The notes under the pieces were generated by a model that searched no databases, was not told the DNA's origin, and saw nothing but the letters and a program-made list of their open reading frames with translations. From Archangium sp. (GTDB taxonomy: Bacteria; Myxococcota; Myxococcia; Myxococcales; Myxococcaceae), in NCBI GenBank assembly GCA_030695565.1, contig JAUYRZ010000085.1:62001-126000 (forward strand): 64,000 bases of DNA, given 5' to 3'. Shown one piece after another: positions 1-7,726 of this stretch. Numbering within the stretch: position 1 is the first letter of the stretch; the number at the start of each line of letters is the position of its first letter. Both the position numbers and the translations under genes were made by a program.

Positions 1-1
1 C

Positions 2-43
2 GGGCTCAAGTACTTCAAAGACCTCCAGCGTTTTTATCGGTGA
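2..43 (+). CDS. C-terminal end of an upstream gene (partial)
   Basis: One plus-strand frame is open from the window edge and reads GLKYFKDLQRFYR before a TGA. It looks like the tail of a protein whose body lies outside the window. The stop falls just before the start of the DHH phosphoesterase, so the two would be closely spaced. The fragment is too short for any functional call. Confidence 0.4.
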   Translation, partial: GLKYFKDLQRFYR

Positions 44-49
44 ACGACG

Positions 50-1108
50 GTGGCGCCCGCCTCCTTCGAAGTCGCGAGTCTGCCCGCCAAGGGGAAGGTC
101 GAGCGGCTCACCAAGATGTTCCGGGGTCGGCAGCGCGCGCTCGTGCTGACCCACGACAACCCCGACCCCGACTCGATGGCGGCCGCCTGGGCGCTGGCCA
201 CCGTGCTCAGCGATCGGGTGGGCGTGCCCGCAGACATCGCCTACGGCGGCATCATCGGGCGGGCGGAGAACGCAGCGTTCGTGAAGACGCTGAAGATTCC
301 CATCAACCACGTCGAAGACGTGGACATGAGCGGCTACGACCTGTTCGCGATCGTCGACACCCAGCAGGGCGTGGGCAATCACGCGCTGCCCGAGTCGACC
401 CTGGCCGACATCGTGGTCGACCATCACCCCGTGCGTGAAGAAGAGGGCACCAACCCCTTCGGTGACGTGGGCGGGGAGTACGGCGCCACCTCGACGATGC
501 TCACCGAGTACGTGCGCGCCGCGCGCATCGAGCCTTCGCCGGAGCTGGCCACCGCGCTCTATTACGGCATCAAGGCCGACACGCGTGACCTGGGGCGGCA
601 GACCAGCGACCCCGACGTCGACTGTTACCTGTGGTTGTTCCCGCGCATCGATCGCGAGCTGCTCTCGCAGATCGAACACCCCAAGCTGCCGGTGCGGTAC
701 TTCAGGCTGTTCCACGCGGCGATCGAGAAGGCGCGCATCTACTCGCAGGCGGTGATCACCGACCTGGGCGATGTGTACTCGCCCGACCTGGTCGCGGAGG
801 TGGCCGAGCGGTTGTCGTTCATCGAAGACACCAAGTGGTCGCTCGCGTTCGGCAGCTATCGCAGCCAGCTCTTTCTGTCGCTGCGGGTCAGCGATCGCCG
901 GATGAATGCGGGCCGGTTGATCCGCGAGACCTGCGCTTCGTTCGGTGGTTCAGCGGGCGGGCACGGCAGCATGGCGGGCGCACGGTTGCCGCTGGCGGGC
1001 CGCAAAGCCCAGCGCGAAGCGTTCAAGCGAGAGCTGGTGCGCCGGTTCAAAGAAGCGTTCGGTGTCGAAGGTGAACGCGGCGCGTCGTTGTTATCCGATG
1101 AAGCCTGA
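50..1108 (+). CDS. DHH/DHHA1-family phosphoesterase (NrnA-like)
   Basis: A 352-residue protein of the DHH superfamily. The N-terminal half carries the metal-binding motifs, HDNPDPDS near residue 34 and the DHH-type VVDHHPV near residue 122. The C-terminal DHHA1 domain ends in the substrate-binding glycine motif GGSAGGHGSMAG. Length and order match the NrnA group, cytosolic enzymes that degrade short oligoribonucleotides and/or dephosphorylate pAp; which activity applies here cannot be read from sequence. The GTG at 50 is used because the DHH fold begins soon after it; a GTG at 40 is in another frame. The stop lies 80 bases before the cysteine desulfurase, with a dispersed repeat between. Confidence 0.88.
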   Translation: MAPASFEVASLPAKGKVERLTKMFRGRQRALVLTHDNPDPDSMAAAWALATVLSDRVGVPADIAYGGIIGRAENAAFVKTLKIPINHVEDVDMSGYDLFAIVDTQQGVGNHALPESTLADIVVDHHPVREEEGTNPFGDVGGEYGATSTMLTEYVRAARIEPSPELATALYYGIKADTRDLGRQTSDPDVDCYLWLFPRIDRELLSQIEHPKLPVRYFRLFHAAIEKARIYSQAVITDLGDVYSPDLVAEVAERLSFIEDTKWSLAFGSYRSQLFLSLRVSDRRMNAGRLIRETCASFGGSAGGHGSMAGARLPLAGRKAQREAFKRELVRRFKEAFGVEGERGASLLSDEA

Positions 1109-1145
1109 CCACCGACTGATCGATCCTCCAACTCCTCCAGCAGCT

Positions 1146-1180
1146 CCCTCTCCCCGAGGGGGAGAGGGTCGGGGAGAGGG
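1146..1180 (-). repeat. Dispersed GGGAGAGGG/CCCTCTCCC repeat, copy 1
   Basis: A palindromic core CCCTCTCCCC-GAG-GGGGAGAGGG is followed by TCGGGGAGAGGG. It matches seven other copies in this window and is in reverse orientation relative to the form CCCTCACCCCGACCCTCTCCC. Its last GGGGAGAGGG lies 8 bases before the TTG of the cysteine desulfurase and would act as the Shine-Dalgarno sequence. Confidence 0.85.
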
Positions 1181-1188
1181 CTGACCCA

Positions 1189-2319
1189 TTGCTCTACTGG
1201 GATCACAACGCAGGCGCCCCGCTTCTCCCGGAGATCGCGAGACACCTCTCGACCGCCTTCGCGCAAGCGGCCGGCAACCCCTCGAGCGTGCACCAGGCCG
1301 GTCGCAACGCCCGCCGTCATCTCGATCAAGCAAGAGAACGCGTCGCCAAGGTCCTCGGCTGCACGCCGCGAGAGATCGTCTTCACGGGCTCAGGCAGTGA
1401 AGCGGCGGCGATCGCCGTGCTGGGTGCCTACCGGGCGCGCAAGGACAAGTCGAAGCGCCGGGTGGTCACCACGGCGATCGAACATCCCTGCGTGCTCGGC
1501 GCAGTGACGGCGCTCGAAGAAGAAGGCGCCGAAGTGATCCGCGTCGCGCCGAACTCCGACGGCGCAGTTCCGGCCCAGGCGCTCATCGACGCGCTGAACG
1601 ATCAAACCGCGCTCTGCTCGGTGCAGTGGGTGAACAACGAGACGGGCGTCATTCAGCCCGCAGGTGAACTGGCGCGCGTCTGTGCTCAGCGGAAGATCGT
1701 CTTCCACTCAGACGCGGTGCAGGCGTTCGGGCGACTCCCTGCATCGTTGCGCGAGGTGCCGGCGGATCTGCTCTCGCTCTCGGCGCACAAGCTGGGCGGG
1801 CCCGCGGGCGTCGGCGTGTTGTTCGGCCGGCGCGGCGTGAACGTCGCGGGCCTCACGCCGGGTCATCAGGAAAACGGGCGACGCGGTGGAACGCAGGCGG
1901 TCGCGATGTCGGAAGCGATGGCGATGGCGCTTGAACACGCGGTCGCATCTCAGGAGGTCACTTCAGTGAAGGTGGCTTCGCTGCGTGATCAGTTCGAGCG
2001 CGCCGTGCTCACCGCGATTCCAGGCACCACGGTGAATGGGACGGCGGAGCGCGTGGCGTCGACCTGCAATCTTCAGTTTCCCGGGGTGGATGGAGAGGCG
2101 TTGCTCATCGGGCTCGACCTCGAGGGGATCTGTGTTTCGACCGGGGCTGCGTGTGCTTCGGGGTCGCTTTCGCCTTCGCACGTGTTGATGGCGATGGGGC
2201 GCAGCGCAGAGCAGGCGAGTGGATCTCTGCGGTTTTCCATCGGTGCGAGCACCACGGAAGAGGAAGTGGCGACCGTGGTGCAGGCGTTGATCAGGTTGGT
2301 TCCGCGGAACCGCGGGTAA
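1189..2319 (+). CDS. Cysteine desulfurase (NifS/IscS family)
   Basis: A 376-residue class V aminotransferase-fold, PLP-dependent enzyme that takes sulfur from cysteine for Fe-S clusters or thiolated tRNA. The N-terminus reads LLYWDHNAGAP, as in NifS/IscS (YLDHNATTP). The PLP lysine is in SLSAHKLGGP near residue 204, and the catalytic loop cysteine is in STGAACASGS near residue 325. The start is TTG; no ATG or GTG is available upstream without losing the conserved N-terminus, and GGGGAGAGGG from the adjacent repeat gives a well-placed ribosome site. No isc/suf scaffold genes are next to it, so its sulfur acceptor cannot be assigned. Confidence 0.93.
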   Translation: MLYWDHNAGAPLLPEIARHLSTAFAQAAGNPSSVHQAGRNARRHLDQARERVAKVLGCTPREIVFTGSGSEAAAIAVLGAYRARKDKSKRRVVTTAIEHPCVLGAVTALEEEGAEVIRVAPNSDGAVPAQALIDALNDQTALCSVQWVNNETGVIQPAGELARVCAQRKIVFHSDAVQAFGRLPASLREVPADLLSLSAHKLGGPAGVGVLFGRRGVNVAGLTPGHQENGRRGGTQAVAMSEAMAMALEHAVASQEVTSVKVASLRDQFERAVLTAIPGTTVNGTAERVASTCNLQFPGVDGEALLIGLDLEGICVSTGAACASGSLSPSHVLMAMGRSAEQASGSLRFSIGASTTEEEVATVVQALIRLVPRNRG

Positions 2320-2320
2320 G

Positions 2321-2366
2321 CCCTCTCCCCGACCCTCTCCCCCTCGGGGACCTCGGGGAGAGGGAG
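2321..2366 (+). repeat. Dispersed repeat, copy 2
   Basis: CCCTCTCCCCGACCCTCTCC followed by CCCTCGGGGACCTCGGGGAGAGGG, between the convergent cysteine desulfurase and Ser/Thr kinase genes. The inverted arms CCCTCTCC and GGAGAGGG could form a hairpin on either strand and may serve as a bidirectional terminator-like structure, although no T-tract follows. Confidence 0.8.
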
Positions 2367-2374
2367 GCTTCGTT

Positions 2375-3274
2375 TCAGTCACTCGTTCCGAACAGGCCTC
2401 TGACCACGGCTGAGATCGCCAAGGGTGTTCCGACCCGCTCGTCGTAGAGCGGCGCGATCTCTTCGGCGAACTCCTTCGCGCTCTGAAACCGCATCGCCGG
2501 ATCGACGTCGAACGCCCTGGCGACCAGGCCTTCCACGATCGCCGGAACTTCCGGCCGCAACGCGCGCACCGGGATGTACGAAGACGTGCGGATCGCCTTG
2601 AACACCTCCTGCGGCGTCTTGCCCACGAACGGCCGCTGCAGGGTGAGCAGCTCGTACAAAGTCACCCCGACCGCCCAGAGATCCACCGCCGAGGCCAGGT
2701 GCCCGTTGACCGCCTCGGGCGACAGATAGAACGGCTTGCCCATCACCTGATCCGGCCCCACCTCGATGAGCGAGCGCGCGACGCCGAAGTCACCCAGCAC
2801 CAGCTCACCGGTGCGCGAGACGAAGAAGTTCGAAGGCGACACATCGCAGTGCACGATGCCCAGCGGCTTGCCCGTCGGCCCCTTCGCGTGGTGCGCGTAG
2901 TCGAGCGCCTCCAGCAGCGCGCGCGAGAGATAGAGGGCGAAGTCGATCGGCCACGGCACCTGCTTCTGCTTACAGCGCTTGATGATCTGCGCCACGTCGC
3001 GCCCATCGATGAAGTCCATCACGATGTAGATGTCGTCGGCGTCGCTGCCGACGTCGAGCACCTGCACGATGTTGGGGTGATGGAGGTGCCGCGAGAGTTC
3101 GGCTTCCGCCGTGAAGAGCCGCACCGCCTCTTCATCTTTGCGCAGCGCCGGCAGCAGCCGCTTCAGCGCCAGCTCACGGCCGTTGTAGCGGCCCGCGACG
3201 GCACGAACGCGAAACACCTCTGCCATGCCGCCTTTGCCCAGCAACCGGAGAATCTCGTAGTTCCCGGTGCCCAC
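2375..3274 (-). CDS. Hanks-type Ser/Thr protein kinase, non-RD variant
   Basis: A 299-residue soluble kinase made of the catalytic domain alone. The glycine loop is LGKGGMAEVF (residue 12 on), the ATP lysine is K38 in ELALKRL, the catalytic loop is HCDVSPSN (H142, D144, N149), and the metal motif is DFG at 162-164. The Arg usually before the catalytic Asp is Cys143, making it a non-RD kinase, which usually does not need activation-loop phosphorylation. There is no transmembrane segment or sensor domain. It follows a TPR protein gene with a 3-base gap, so the two are an operon; the TPR protein is a likely partner (inference). Confidence 0.92.
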   Translation of the reverse strand: MGTGNYEILRLLGKGGMAEVFRVRAVAGRYNGRELALKRLLPALRKDEEAVRLFTAEAELSRHLHHPNIVQVLDVGSDADDIYIVMDFIDGRDVAQIIKRCKQKQVPWPIDFALYLSRALLEALDYAHHAKGPTGKPLGIVHCDVSPSNFFVSRTGELVLGDFGVARSLIEVGPDQVMGKPFYLSPEAVNGHLASAVDLWAVGVTLYELLTLQRPFVGKTPQEVFKAIRTSSYIPVRALRPEVPAIVEGLVARAFDVDPAMRFQSAKEFAEEIAPLYDERVGTPLAISAVVRGLFGTSD

Positions 3275-3277
3275 GGC

Positions 3278-4186
3278 TCACTTCGGCTTCTTGCGGTTGT
3301 GCTGTGCCTGGGCCTCGGCGAGCAGCCGCCTGAAATCGGTGTCCGTGCGAAGCGGGTTCAGATCGGGATCATCGGTCAACGAGTCGATCAGGTTCGACGC
3401 ACCACCCATGCGCACCGCGGTCTTCAGCGACGCGACGGCGCCCTTCTTGTCGCCCATGGCCACCTGCGCGCAGGCCCGGTTGTAGTGCGCCATTGCCAGG
3501 TTCGAAGCGCTGGTCTTGCGCAGTTGCGCGACGGCGAGCGCCTTGTCGAAATACTCCAGCGAACGTTCGGGGTGACCCAGCTTCACCTCGGTCAGGCCGT
3601 AGCCGAGGAAGGCATCCCAGCGGGTGCCGTCGAGCTCCATCGCCTGGCGGAACTTCTCGCGCGCCGGGCCGAACTTGGTGTCCTGAATGAGGCGCTGACC
3701 TTCGTTGATCGCTTCGTCGGCCTGCACCGCGGGATCCGACTTGTCTTTGCCGGCGACCTGCGCGGCCGAGCTCTCGCTGGCGACCTTCTGCTTCTCTTCG
3801 TTGGTGGCCGGCCTGAAGAAGAGCGAGCGGCCATCGAGCGCGGGCGACTTGCACGAGCCCTCGAGCCGAATCCACCCCGCCACCGCGTCATCGTGCGCGA
3901 CGCCCAGCATCGGGTAGCTGCGCTGCAGCGCACAGCCGGCCCCGGTCTGACAGAGCGTGACGCTCCCGACGAAGACGCCGCCTTCGAACGCGCCGCTCAC
4001 GACCTGGGTGTCGGGAGGAAAGGTACACTGGGCAGACGACTTCACTTTGCCCACGACCTTGCCGTCGACCAGCGTGAACTGGACGAGGCCCAGCTCACCG
4101 ACCGAGTAGAGGCCCGAAAGCACAGGTGTCGCCGCTGCCGCAGCCACACAAGGGACCATCACCAGAGCGACCCACATTCTCTTCAT
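3278..4186 (-). CDS. Exported TPR-repeat protein
   Basis: A 302-residue protein with an N-terminal signal peptide (MKRMWVALVMV...AAAAATP). Residues 25-135 form a beta-rich region with four cysteines (CTF, LCQT, GCAL, GSCK). The C-terminal half holds TPR-like helices, for example EAINEGQRLIQDTKFGPA, then AFLGYGLTEVKLGHPERSLEYF, and AHYNRACAQVAMGDKKGA as the best unit. TPRs are protein-binding scaffolds; no enzyme motif is visible. It is the first gene of an operon with the non-RD Ser/Thr kinase, which starts 3 bases after it. Export of the TPR protein while the kinase is cytosolic makes a direct contact uncertain unless the signal sequence stays as an anchor. Confidence 0.75.
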   Translation of the reverse strand: MKRMWVALVMVPCVAAAAATPVLSGLYSVGELGLVQFTLVDGKVVGKVKSSAQCTFPPDTQVVSGAFEGGVFVGSVTLCQTGAGCALQRSYPMLGVAHDDAVAGWIRLEGSCKSPALDGRSLFFRPATNEEKQKVASESSAAQVAGKDKSDPAVQADEAINEGQRLIQDTKFGPAREKFRQAMELDGTRWDAFLGYGLTEVKLGHPERSLEYFDKALAVAQLRKTSASNLAMAHYNRACAQVAMGDKKGAVASLKTAVRMGGASNLIDSLTDDPDLNPLRTDTDFRRLLAEAQAQHNRKKPK

Positions 4187-4207
4187 CCGCCAAGGCAGGG
4201 TAGCACC

Positions 4208-4235
4208 TTGAAACTGGCGGGCGGGCCCTTATGAT
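4208..4235 (+). promoter_or_regulatory. Sigma70-type promoter for 6S RNA/fau
   Basis: TTGAAA at 4208-4213 and TATGAT at 4230-4235 are separated by 16 bases, and each matches the consensus at 5 of 6 positions. The expected transcription start is about 4242-4243, just ahead of the predicted 6S RNA closing stem. It lies in the divergent gap between the exported TPR gene and fau. Confidence 0.7.
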
Positions 4236-4242
4236 CAGGGCT

Positions 4243-4455
4243 CGAAAGGACTTTTGAAGGGTTGTTCCCTGCGGGGTACGTGATGGTCGGCCAACACTCG
4301 AACCGATACATATAAAACGGGGGTTGTTTCGTCCAACTGGGTGCAAGCCCTCCTCGCAAGAGAGAGGGACGCCGAAAGAAGGCAAATGGCTCCCACCTGA
4401 ACCGTCAAGGTTCAGTGAAGGTCGGGACACACGGCTCATGGCGGGGAACGTTTCA
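4243..4455 (+). ncRNA. ssrS: 6S RNA (ssrS)
   Basis: 6S RNA binds housekeeping RNA polymerase holoenzyme by mimicking an open promoter. The region has the expected pieces in order: CCCTGCGGGGTACGTGATGG, then GGTCGGCCAACACTCGAACC followed by GATA (compare the E. coli 6S GAGCCGATA), a variable hairpin with AGCCCTCC/GAGGGAC arms, and the 3' half CACCTGAACC...GGTTCAGTGAAGG (E. coli: CACCTTGAACC...GGTTCAAGGG). GTTCCCTGC (4264-4272) pairs fully with GCGGGGAAC (4441-4449), forming the closing stem. Its place directly upstream of fau is the classical proteobacterial arrangement, and a strong promoter lies at the right distance. Ends are approximate. The closing stem overlaps the first codons of fau. 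Confidence 0.85.
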
Positions 4456-5028
4456 TCGGACAAAGCGGCGCTGCGGAAGGAAGCAGAGAACCGTCGGCGT
4501 GCACTGAGTCCTGAAGTGGTTCAACGGTGGGGCGGCGAGGTGCAAAAGCATCTCGCCGCCCTTCCTCTTTTCAGCGATCGCATCATCCGCGCGGTGGGCG
4601 TCTACGACGCGCAGCCCTTCGAGGTGCCGCTGGCGGAGTTCATCGTCGAGCTCAGTTCGCGCGGGGTGCAGTGCGTCTACCCCCGGGTGGTGAAGGGCAC
4701 GCGAGAGCTGGTCTTTCATGAGGTGGGAGAAACCTGGGCCCGAGGGCCCTTCGGGATCCGCGAGCCACCCAGCCAGTCACCGCGGCGGGCGATCGACGAG
4801 ATCGACGTCTTCATCGTGCCCGGGGTGGCCTTCACGCGTGACGGCCGCAGGCTCGGCCGGGGCGCGGGCTACTACGACTCCACGCTCGCGTTGCGCGATC
4901 GCCGCGCGCAGACCATCGGAGTCGCCTTCGACTGCAACGTCGTCGATGACCTCCCCACGGAGCCGCACGACGTGACCATCGACTTCCTCGCGACTGAGAA
5001 CGGCGTGATCGTTACTTCTGTTCGGTGA
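4438..5028 (+). CDS. fau: 5-formyltetrahydrofolate cyclo-ligase
   Basis: A 196-residue enzyme that converts 5-formyl-THF to 5,10-methenyl-THF using ATP, in folate one-carbon metabolism. The N-terminal KAALRKEAENRRRALS matches the family start, and the C-terminal signature VPGVAFTRDGRRLGRGAGYY is complete. ATG 4438 is chosen because the family begins right after it; an in-frame TTG at 4324 would lie inside the 6S RNA. The start codon and the next four codons lie in or beside the 6S closing stem, so translation from a full-length 6S-fau transcript could be blocked unless the RNA is processed. The stop overlaps the PilZ gene start (GTGA). Confidence 0.92.
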   Translation: MAGNVSSDKAALRKEAENRRRALSPEVVQRWGGEVQKHLAALPLFSDRIIRAVGVYDAQPFEVPLAEFIVELSSRGVQCVYPRVVKGTRELVFHEVGETWARGPFGIREPPSQSPRRAIDEIDVFIVPGVAFTRDGRRLGRGAGYYDSTLALRDRRAQTIGVAFDCNVVDDLPTEPHDVTIDFLATENGVIVTSVR

Positions 5029-5330
5029 GCTTCGACGAGCGCCGTCAGTTTCCCCGAGTCGCCTGCCGCTTCCCTGCTTCTGCCGAAGGACCGCGTGGTC
5101 CCGTGCGGGGAACGTGTGCGGATCTTTCGATGGGCGGGCTGTTCCTCGAAGGCGTGACGCTCAACAGCGGCTCGCTCACCTCGGTGACGATCGAGTTCCC
5201 TACGGGCGCGCTCAGCTTTCAGGTGCAGGTGCGCCGCGTGTCGACGCAGCCCAGGGGCTCGGGGCTTCAGTTCACGCGGCTCGAATCGAACCAACTCGCC
5301 GTCTTGCAGCGGCACGCGTCAGCGCGTTGA
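5025..5330 (+). CDS. PilZ-domain protein
   Basis: A 101-residue single-domain protein. PilZ domains bind cyclic di-GMP through an N-terminal RxxxR and a later D/NxSxxG. Here ERRQFPRVAC supplies arginines at positions 6, 7 and 11, and DLSMGGLF supplies the second motif. The start GTG overlaps the fau stop by 4 bases, so it is translationally coupled to fau and probably transcribed with 6S RNA. The effector target is unknown; PilZ singletons of this size often regulate motility or exopolysaccharide (family knowledge, not shown here). Confidence 0.85.
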   Translation: MSFDERRQFPRVACRFPASAEGPRGPVRGTCADLSMGGLFLEGVTLNSGSLTSVTIEFPTGALSFQVQVRRVSTQPRGSGLQFTRLESNQLAVLQRHASAR

Positions 5331-5455
5331 CCTTGCGCGCGTGACCGTCACGCCCTCCCCCAGATCGGGCAACGGCTCGTTCTCGGGAAGGTTCGCCGCG
5401 GCTCAGCCGTCGAACGCCGAAGTCGGAGCGCAGGAGCGCTTCGATGGAGACCCGT

Positions 5456-6445
5456 TCAACCACGCGTCGCGAAGACCCAGGTGTAGAGACCATCGCCGGC
5501 GCTCGGCGGGAAGTGCAGTCCGGTGAGCGTATCGGCGAGGCACCGATCGAGCAGGTAGTCGGACGCCGTCGGGCCGTCGCTCAGCGTGCCGGCGACCCAG
5601 GCGTTGGTCACGGTGCCCGCGTCGTTCACGCGAAAACGGAAGGTGCGGCCGCCTCCGATGGTGGTGCGGCGGATGAGCGCGGTATCCCAACAGGCGGAGA
5701 CCTTCGCGCCTGCCAACTTGATGGTCTCTTTCACCATCATCGGGTCGAGCGCGACGCCGGTGCTGGTGGTGGGCGCGACGTAGGCCGAGACGTCACCGCT
5801 GGGCGTGGCGCCGCCTTTGGTGAATTGAAAGAAGAGCTCGCGGCTCGAGGGCCAGGCCGTCGCGTTCAAGACCGCTTCCACGCAGCGCTCGGAGTCGGAG
5901 AGTGCGGAAGGCAGTGCTCGCACTTCGAAGCCCGGCGTGTGCCGCACCAGGAAGCGCGTGGAAGGACGCAACGGGCCTGACTTCGAGAGACACGCGCTCA
6001 CCAGCGGCGCGGGATCGAGCAGGCCTCGTTCGGGGCCAAAGCGGGTGGCGGAGAGCAGCTTGACCCAGTCGAGCACCGCGTAGCCGTCGATGGGTTGTTC
6101 GGGCGGCGCGACCTCGAGGGTCGCCGGCGGTGAGGCCCAGGTGGTCGCGATCTCGCGGATGCAGCGGCCGGTCGAGTTGGTGGCTCCGGCTTTTGCTTCG
6201 AAGAGCACGTCCTTCTCGATGAAAGTCAGCGTGATTCGTTCGGTGCGTAGCGCGTTCTGCGGCCAGCAGACGGCGAAGAGCGCTTGCGCGGGGAGCGAAG
6301 GGGCGGTCGTGACTTTTTCGAACCTGGCCCCTCCTTGTGAGGCTGAAGGTGTCGTGCAGGCCACGAGCAAGCAGCTCAGGACCAACAGCCCCTCACCCCA
6401 ACCCTCTCCCCGCTGGCGCGAGGAGAGGGAGCGCAGGGTCGACAT
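5456..6445 (-). CDS. Lipoprotein with AgmX/TonB-C-like C-terminal domain
   Basis: A 329-residue lipoprotein. The lipobox is LLVAC near residue 30. The first 19 residues (MSTLRSLSSRQRGEGWGEG) are encoded by a copy of the dispersed repeat. The last ~90 residues fit the AgmX/PglI-type C-terminal pattern: KVSACWD, then FRFRVNDAGTVTNAWVAGTL, a second cysteine in DRCLADTL and a HFPP motif. It starts inside the stop of the PDH E2 gene (TGATG), so the start is fixed by coupling and it is the last gene of the PDH operon. A role in PDH function is not evident. Precise function unknown. Confidence 0.7.
   Translation of the reverse strand: MSTLRSLSSRQRGEGWGEGLLVLSCLLVACTTPSASQGGARFEKVTTAPSLPAQALFAVCWPQNALRTERITLTFIEKDVLFEAKAGATNSTGRCIREIATTWASPPATLEVAPPEQPIDGYAVLDWVKLLSATRFGPERGLLDPAPLVSACLSKSGPLRPSTRFLVRHTPGFEVRALPSALSDSERCVEAVLNATAWPSSRELFFQFTKGGATPSGDVSAYVAPTTSTGVALDPMMVKETIKLAGAKVSACWDTALIRRTTIGGGRTFRFRVNDAGTVTNAWVAGTLSDGPTASDYLLDRCLADTLTGLHFPPSAGDGLYTWVFATRG
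6389..6430 (+). repeat. Dispersed repeat, copy 3 (inside a coding region)
   Basis: CCCCTCACCCCAACCCTCTC followed by CCC-gctggcgcga-GGAGAGGG. It overlaps the 5' end of the lipoprotein gene and is translated on the minus strand as part of the positively charged n-region of the signal peptide. Confidence 0.85.
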
Positions 6446-7704
6446 CAGAACAGCAGCCGCAGCGGGTGCTCGAGCAACGAGCGGAGCTCCTGCAGGTACT
6501 GCGCACCGACCGCGCCGTCGATCACCCGGTGATCGCCCGACAAGGTGACCGACATCATCTGGCGAATCACCATCGCGTCGTTGCGCACCACGACCTTGGG
6601 CTCCACCTTGCCGACCGCGAGGATCGCGGCCTGCGGCGGGTTGATCACCGCGATGAAGCTGTCGATGCCGAACATGCCCAGGTTGGACACGGTGATCGAT
6701 CCACCCGTGTACTCCTCGGGCTTGAGCGCCTTCTTCTTCGCACGATCCGCCAACTCGCGGACTTCCTGCGCGATCTCGGCCAGCCCCTTCACGTCGGCGT
6801 CCTTGATGATCGGCGTGATGAGACCGTCTTCGATGGCCACGGCCACACCGACGTCGACGGTGTTGAGCTGCACGATGCGATCACCCGCGAAGAACTGGTT
6901 GATGCGGGGGAACTTGCGCACCGCCATCGCCGTCGCCTTCACCAGCACGTCGTTGACGGAGATCTTCAGATCCTGCGCCTTCGCTTCTTCACGAAGCTTG
7001 AGCGCCTGATCCATCTCCACCTCGATGGTCAGGTAGAAGTGCGGCACGCCCGGCTTCACTTCGCCCAAACGCTGCGCGATCACCTTGCGCATCGAGGTGA
7101 GCGCGATGTCTTGCGGGGCCTGACGCACGCCCGGGGCCGCGCGGACGATCGGCGCTGACTTCTTCGCGGCCGGCGCGGGGCTCGCCATCGCCTCTTCCAC
7201 GTCGCGCTTCACGATGCGGCCGTTGGGGCCCGAGCCCGGCACGCTGGCCAGGTCGATGCCCTGCGTCTCCGCCATCTTCCGGGCGAGCGGAGAGACACGG
7301 AGGCGCTCTTCACCTGCAACGGGCGCAGCAGCCACCGGCTTCGGCGCAGGCTTCGGAGGCACCGCCGAAGCAGCAGGAGCTGCCGGAGCAGGCTTCGGCG
7401 CGGCAGCGACCGGCGCAGGCGCCGCAGGGGCAGCGGCCGGGGCAGGCGCCTCGGGGATCGCCTCACCGGGTTTGCCGATCCAGCCGATCACGCCGCCGAC
7501 CGGACTGGTGGAGCCCGCAGGCACCACGATCTTCAGCAGCGTGCCGCCGTCGGTCGCCTCGATCTCCAGGTTCGACTTGTCGGTCTCACACTCGGCCAGG
7601 CCGTCACCCGAGTTGACCTTGTCGCCTTCTTTCTTGAGCCACTTGGTGATGCGGCCCTCGGACATCGTGGGCGAGAGCGCAGGGAGCTGAATGGCGATGG
7701 GCAT
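6445..7704 (-). CDS. pdhC: Pyruvate dehydrogenase E2, dihydrolipoamide acetyltransferase
   Basis: A 419-residue E2 core subunit that moves the acetyl group from lipoamide to CoA. One lipoyl domain is at residues 1-78 with Lys43 in ETDKSNLE as the lipoylation site. An Ala/Pro linker follows (~80-135), then a peripheral-subunit-binding domain (RVSPLARKMAETQGIDLASV, ~137-172). The catalytic domain (~195-419) ends with the active-site motif SGDHRVIDG, with His and Asp present. It is third in the E1alpha-E1beta-E2 operon and overlaps the following lipoprotein gene by one base. Substrate is called pyruvate from the E1 sequences; a branched-chain 2-oxoacid complex cannot be fully excluded. Confidence 0.92.
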   Translation of the reverse strand: MPIAIQLPALSPTMSEGRITKWLKKEGDKVNSGDGLAECETDKSNLEIEATDGGTLLKIVVPAGSTSPVGGVIGWIGKPGEAIPEAPAPAAAPAAPAPVAAAPKPAPAAPAASAVPPKPAPKPVAAAPVAGEERLRVSPLARKMAETQGIDLASVPGSGPNGRIVKRDVEEAMASPAPAAKKSAPIVRAAPGVRQAPQDIALTSMRKVIAQRLGEVKPGVPHFYLTIEVEMDQALKLREEAKAQDLKISVNDVLVKATAMAVRKFPRINQFFAGDRIVQLNTVDVGVAVAIEDGLITPIIKDADVKGLAEIAQEVRELADRAKKKALKPEEYTGGSITVSNLGMFGIDSFIAVINPPQAAILAVGKVEPKVVVRNDAMVIRQMMSVTLSGDHRVIDGAVGAQYLQELRSLLEHPLRLLF

Positions 7705-7726
7705 GGGGTCTCTGAGAAGAAGAAAT

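Noticed and set aside
2699-4234. Long plus-strand open frame opposite the kinase and TPR genes
   Set aside because: It is an antisense shadow in high-GC DNA. It is rich in His/Arg/Leu and spans two clearly real minus-strand genes and the gap between them.
4311-4316. TATAAA as a promoter -10 box inside the 6S region
   Set aside because: No -35 box lies at a suitable distance, and the position corresponds to the internal part of 6S RNA. The upstream TTGAAA/TATGAT pair is far better.
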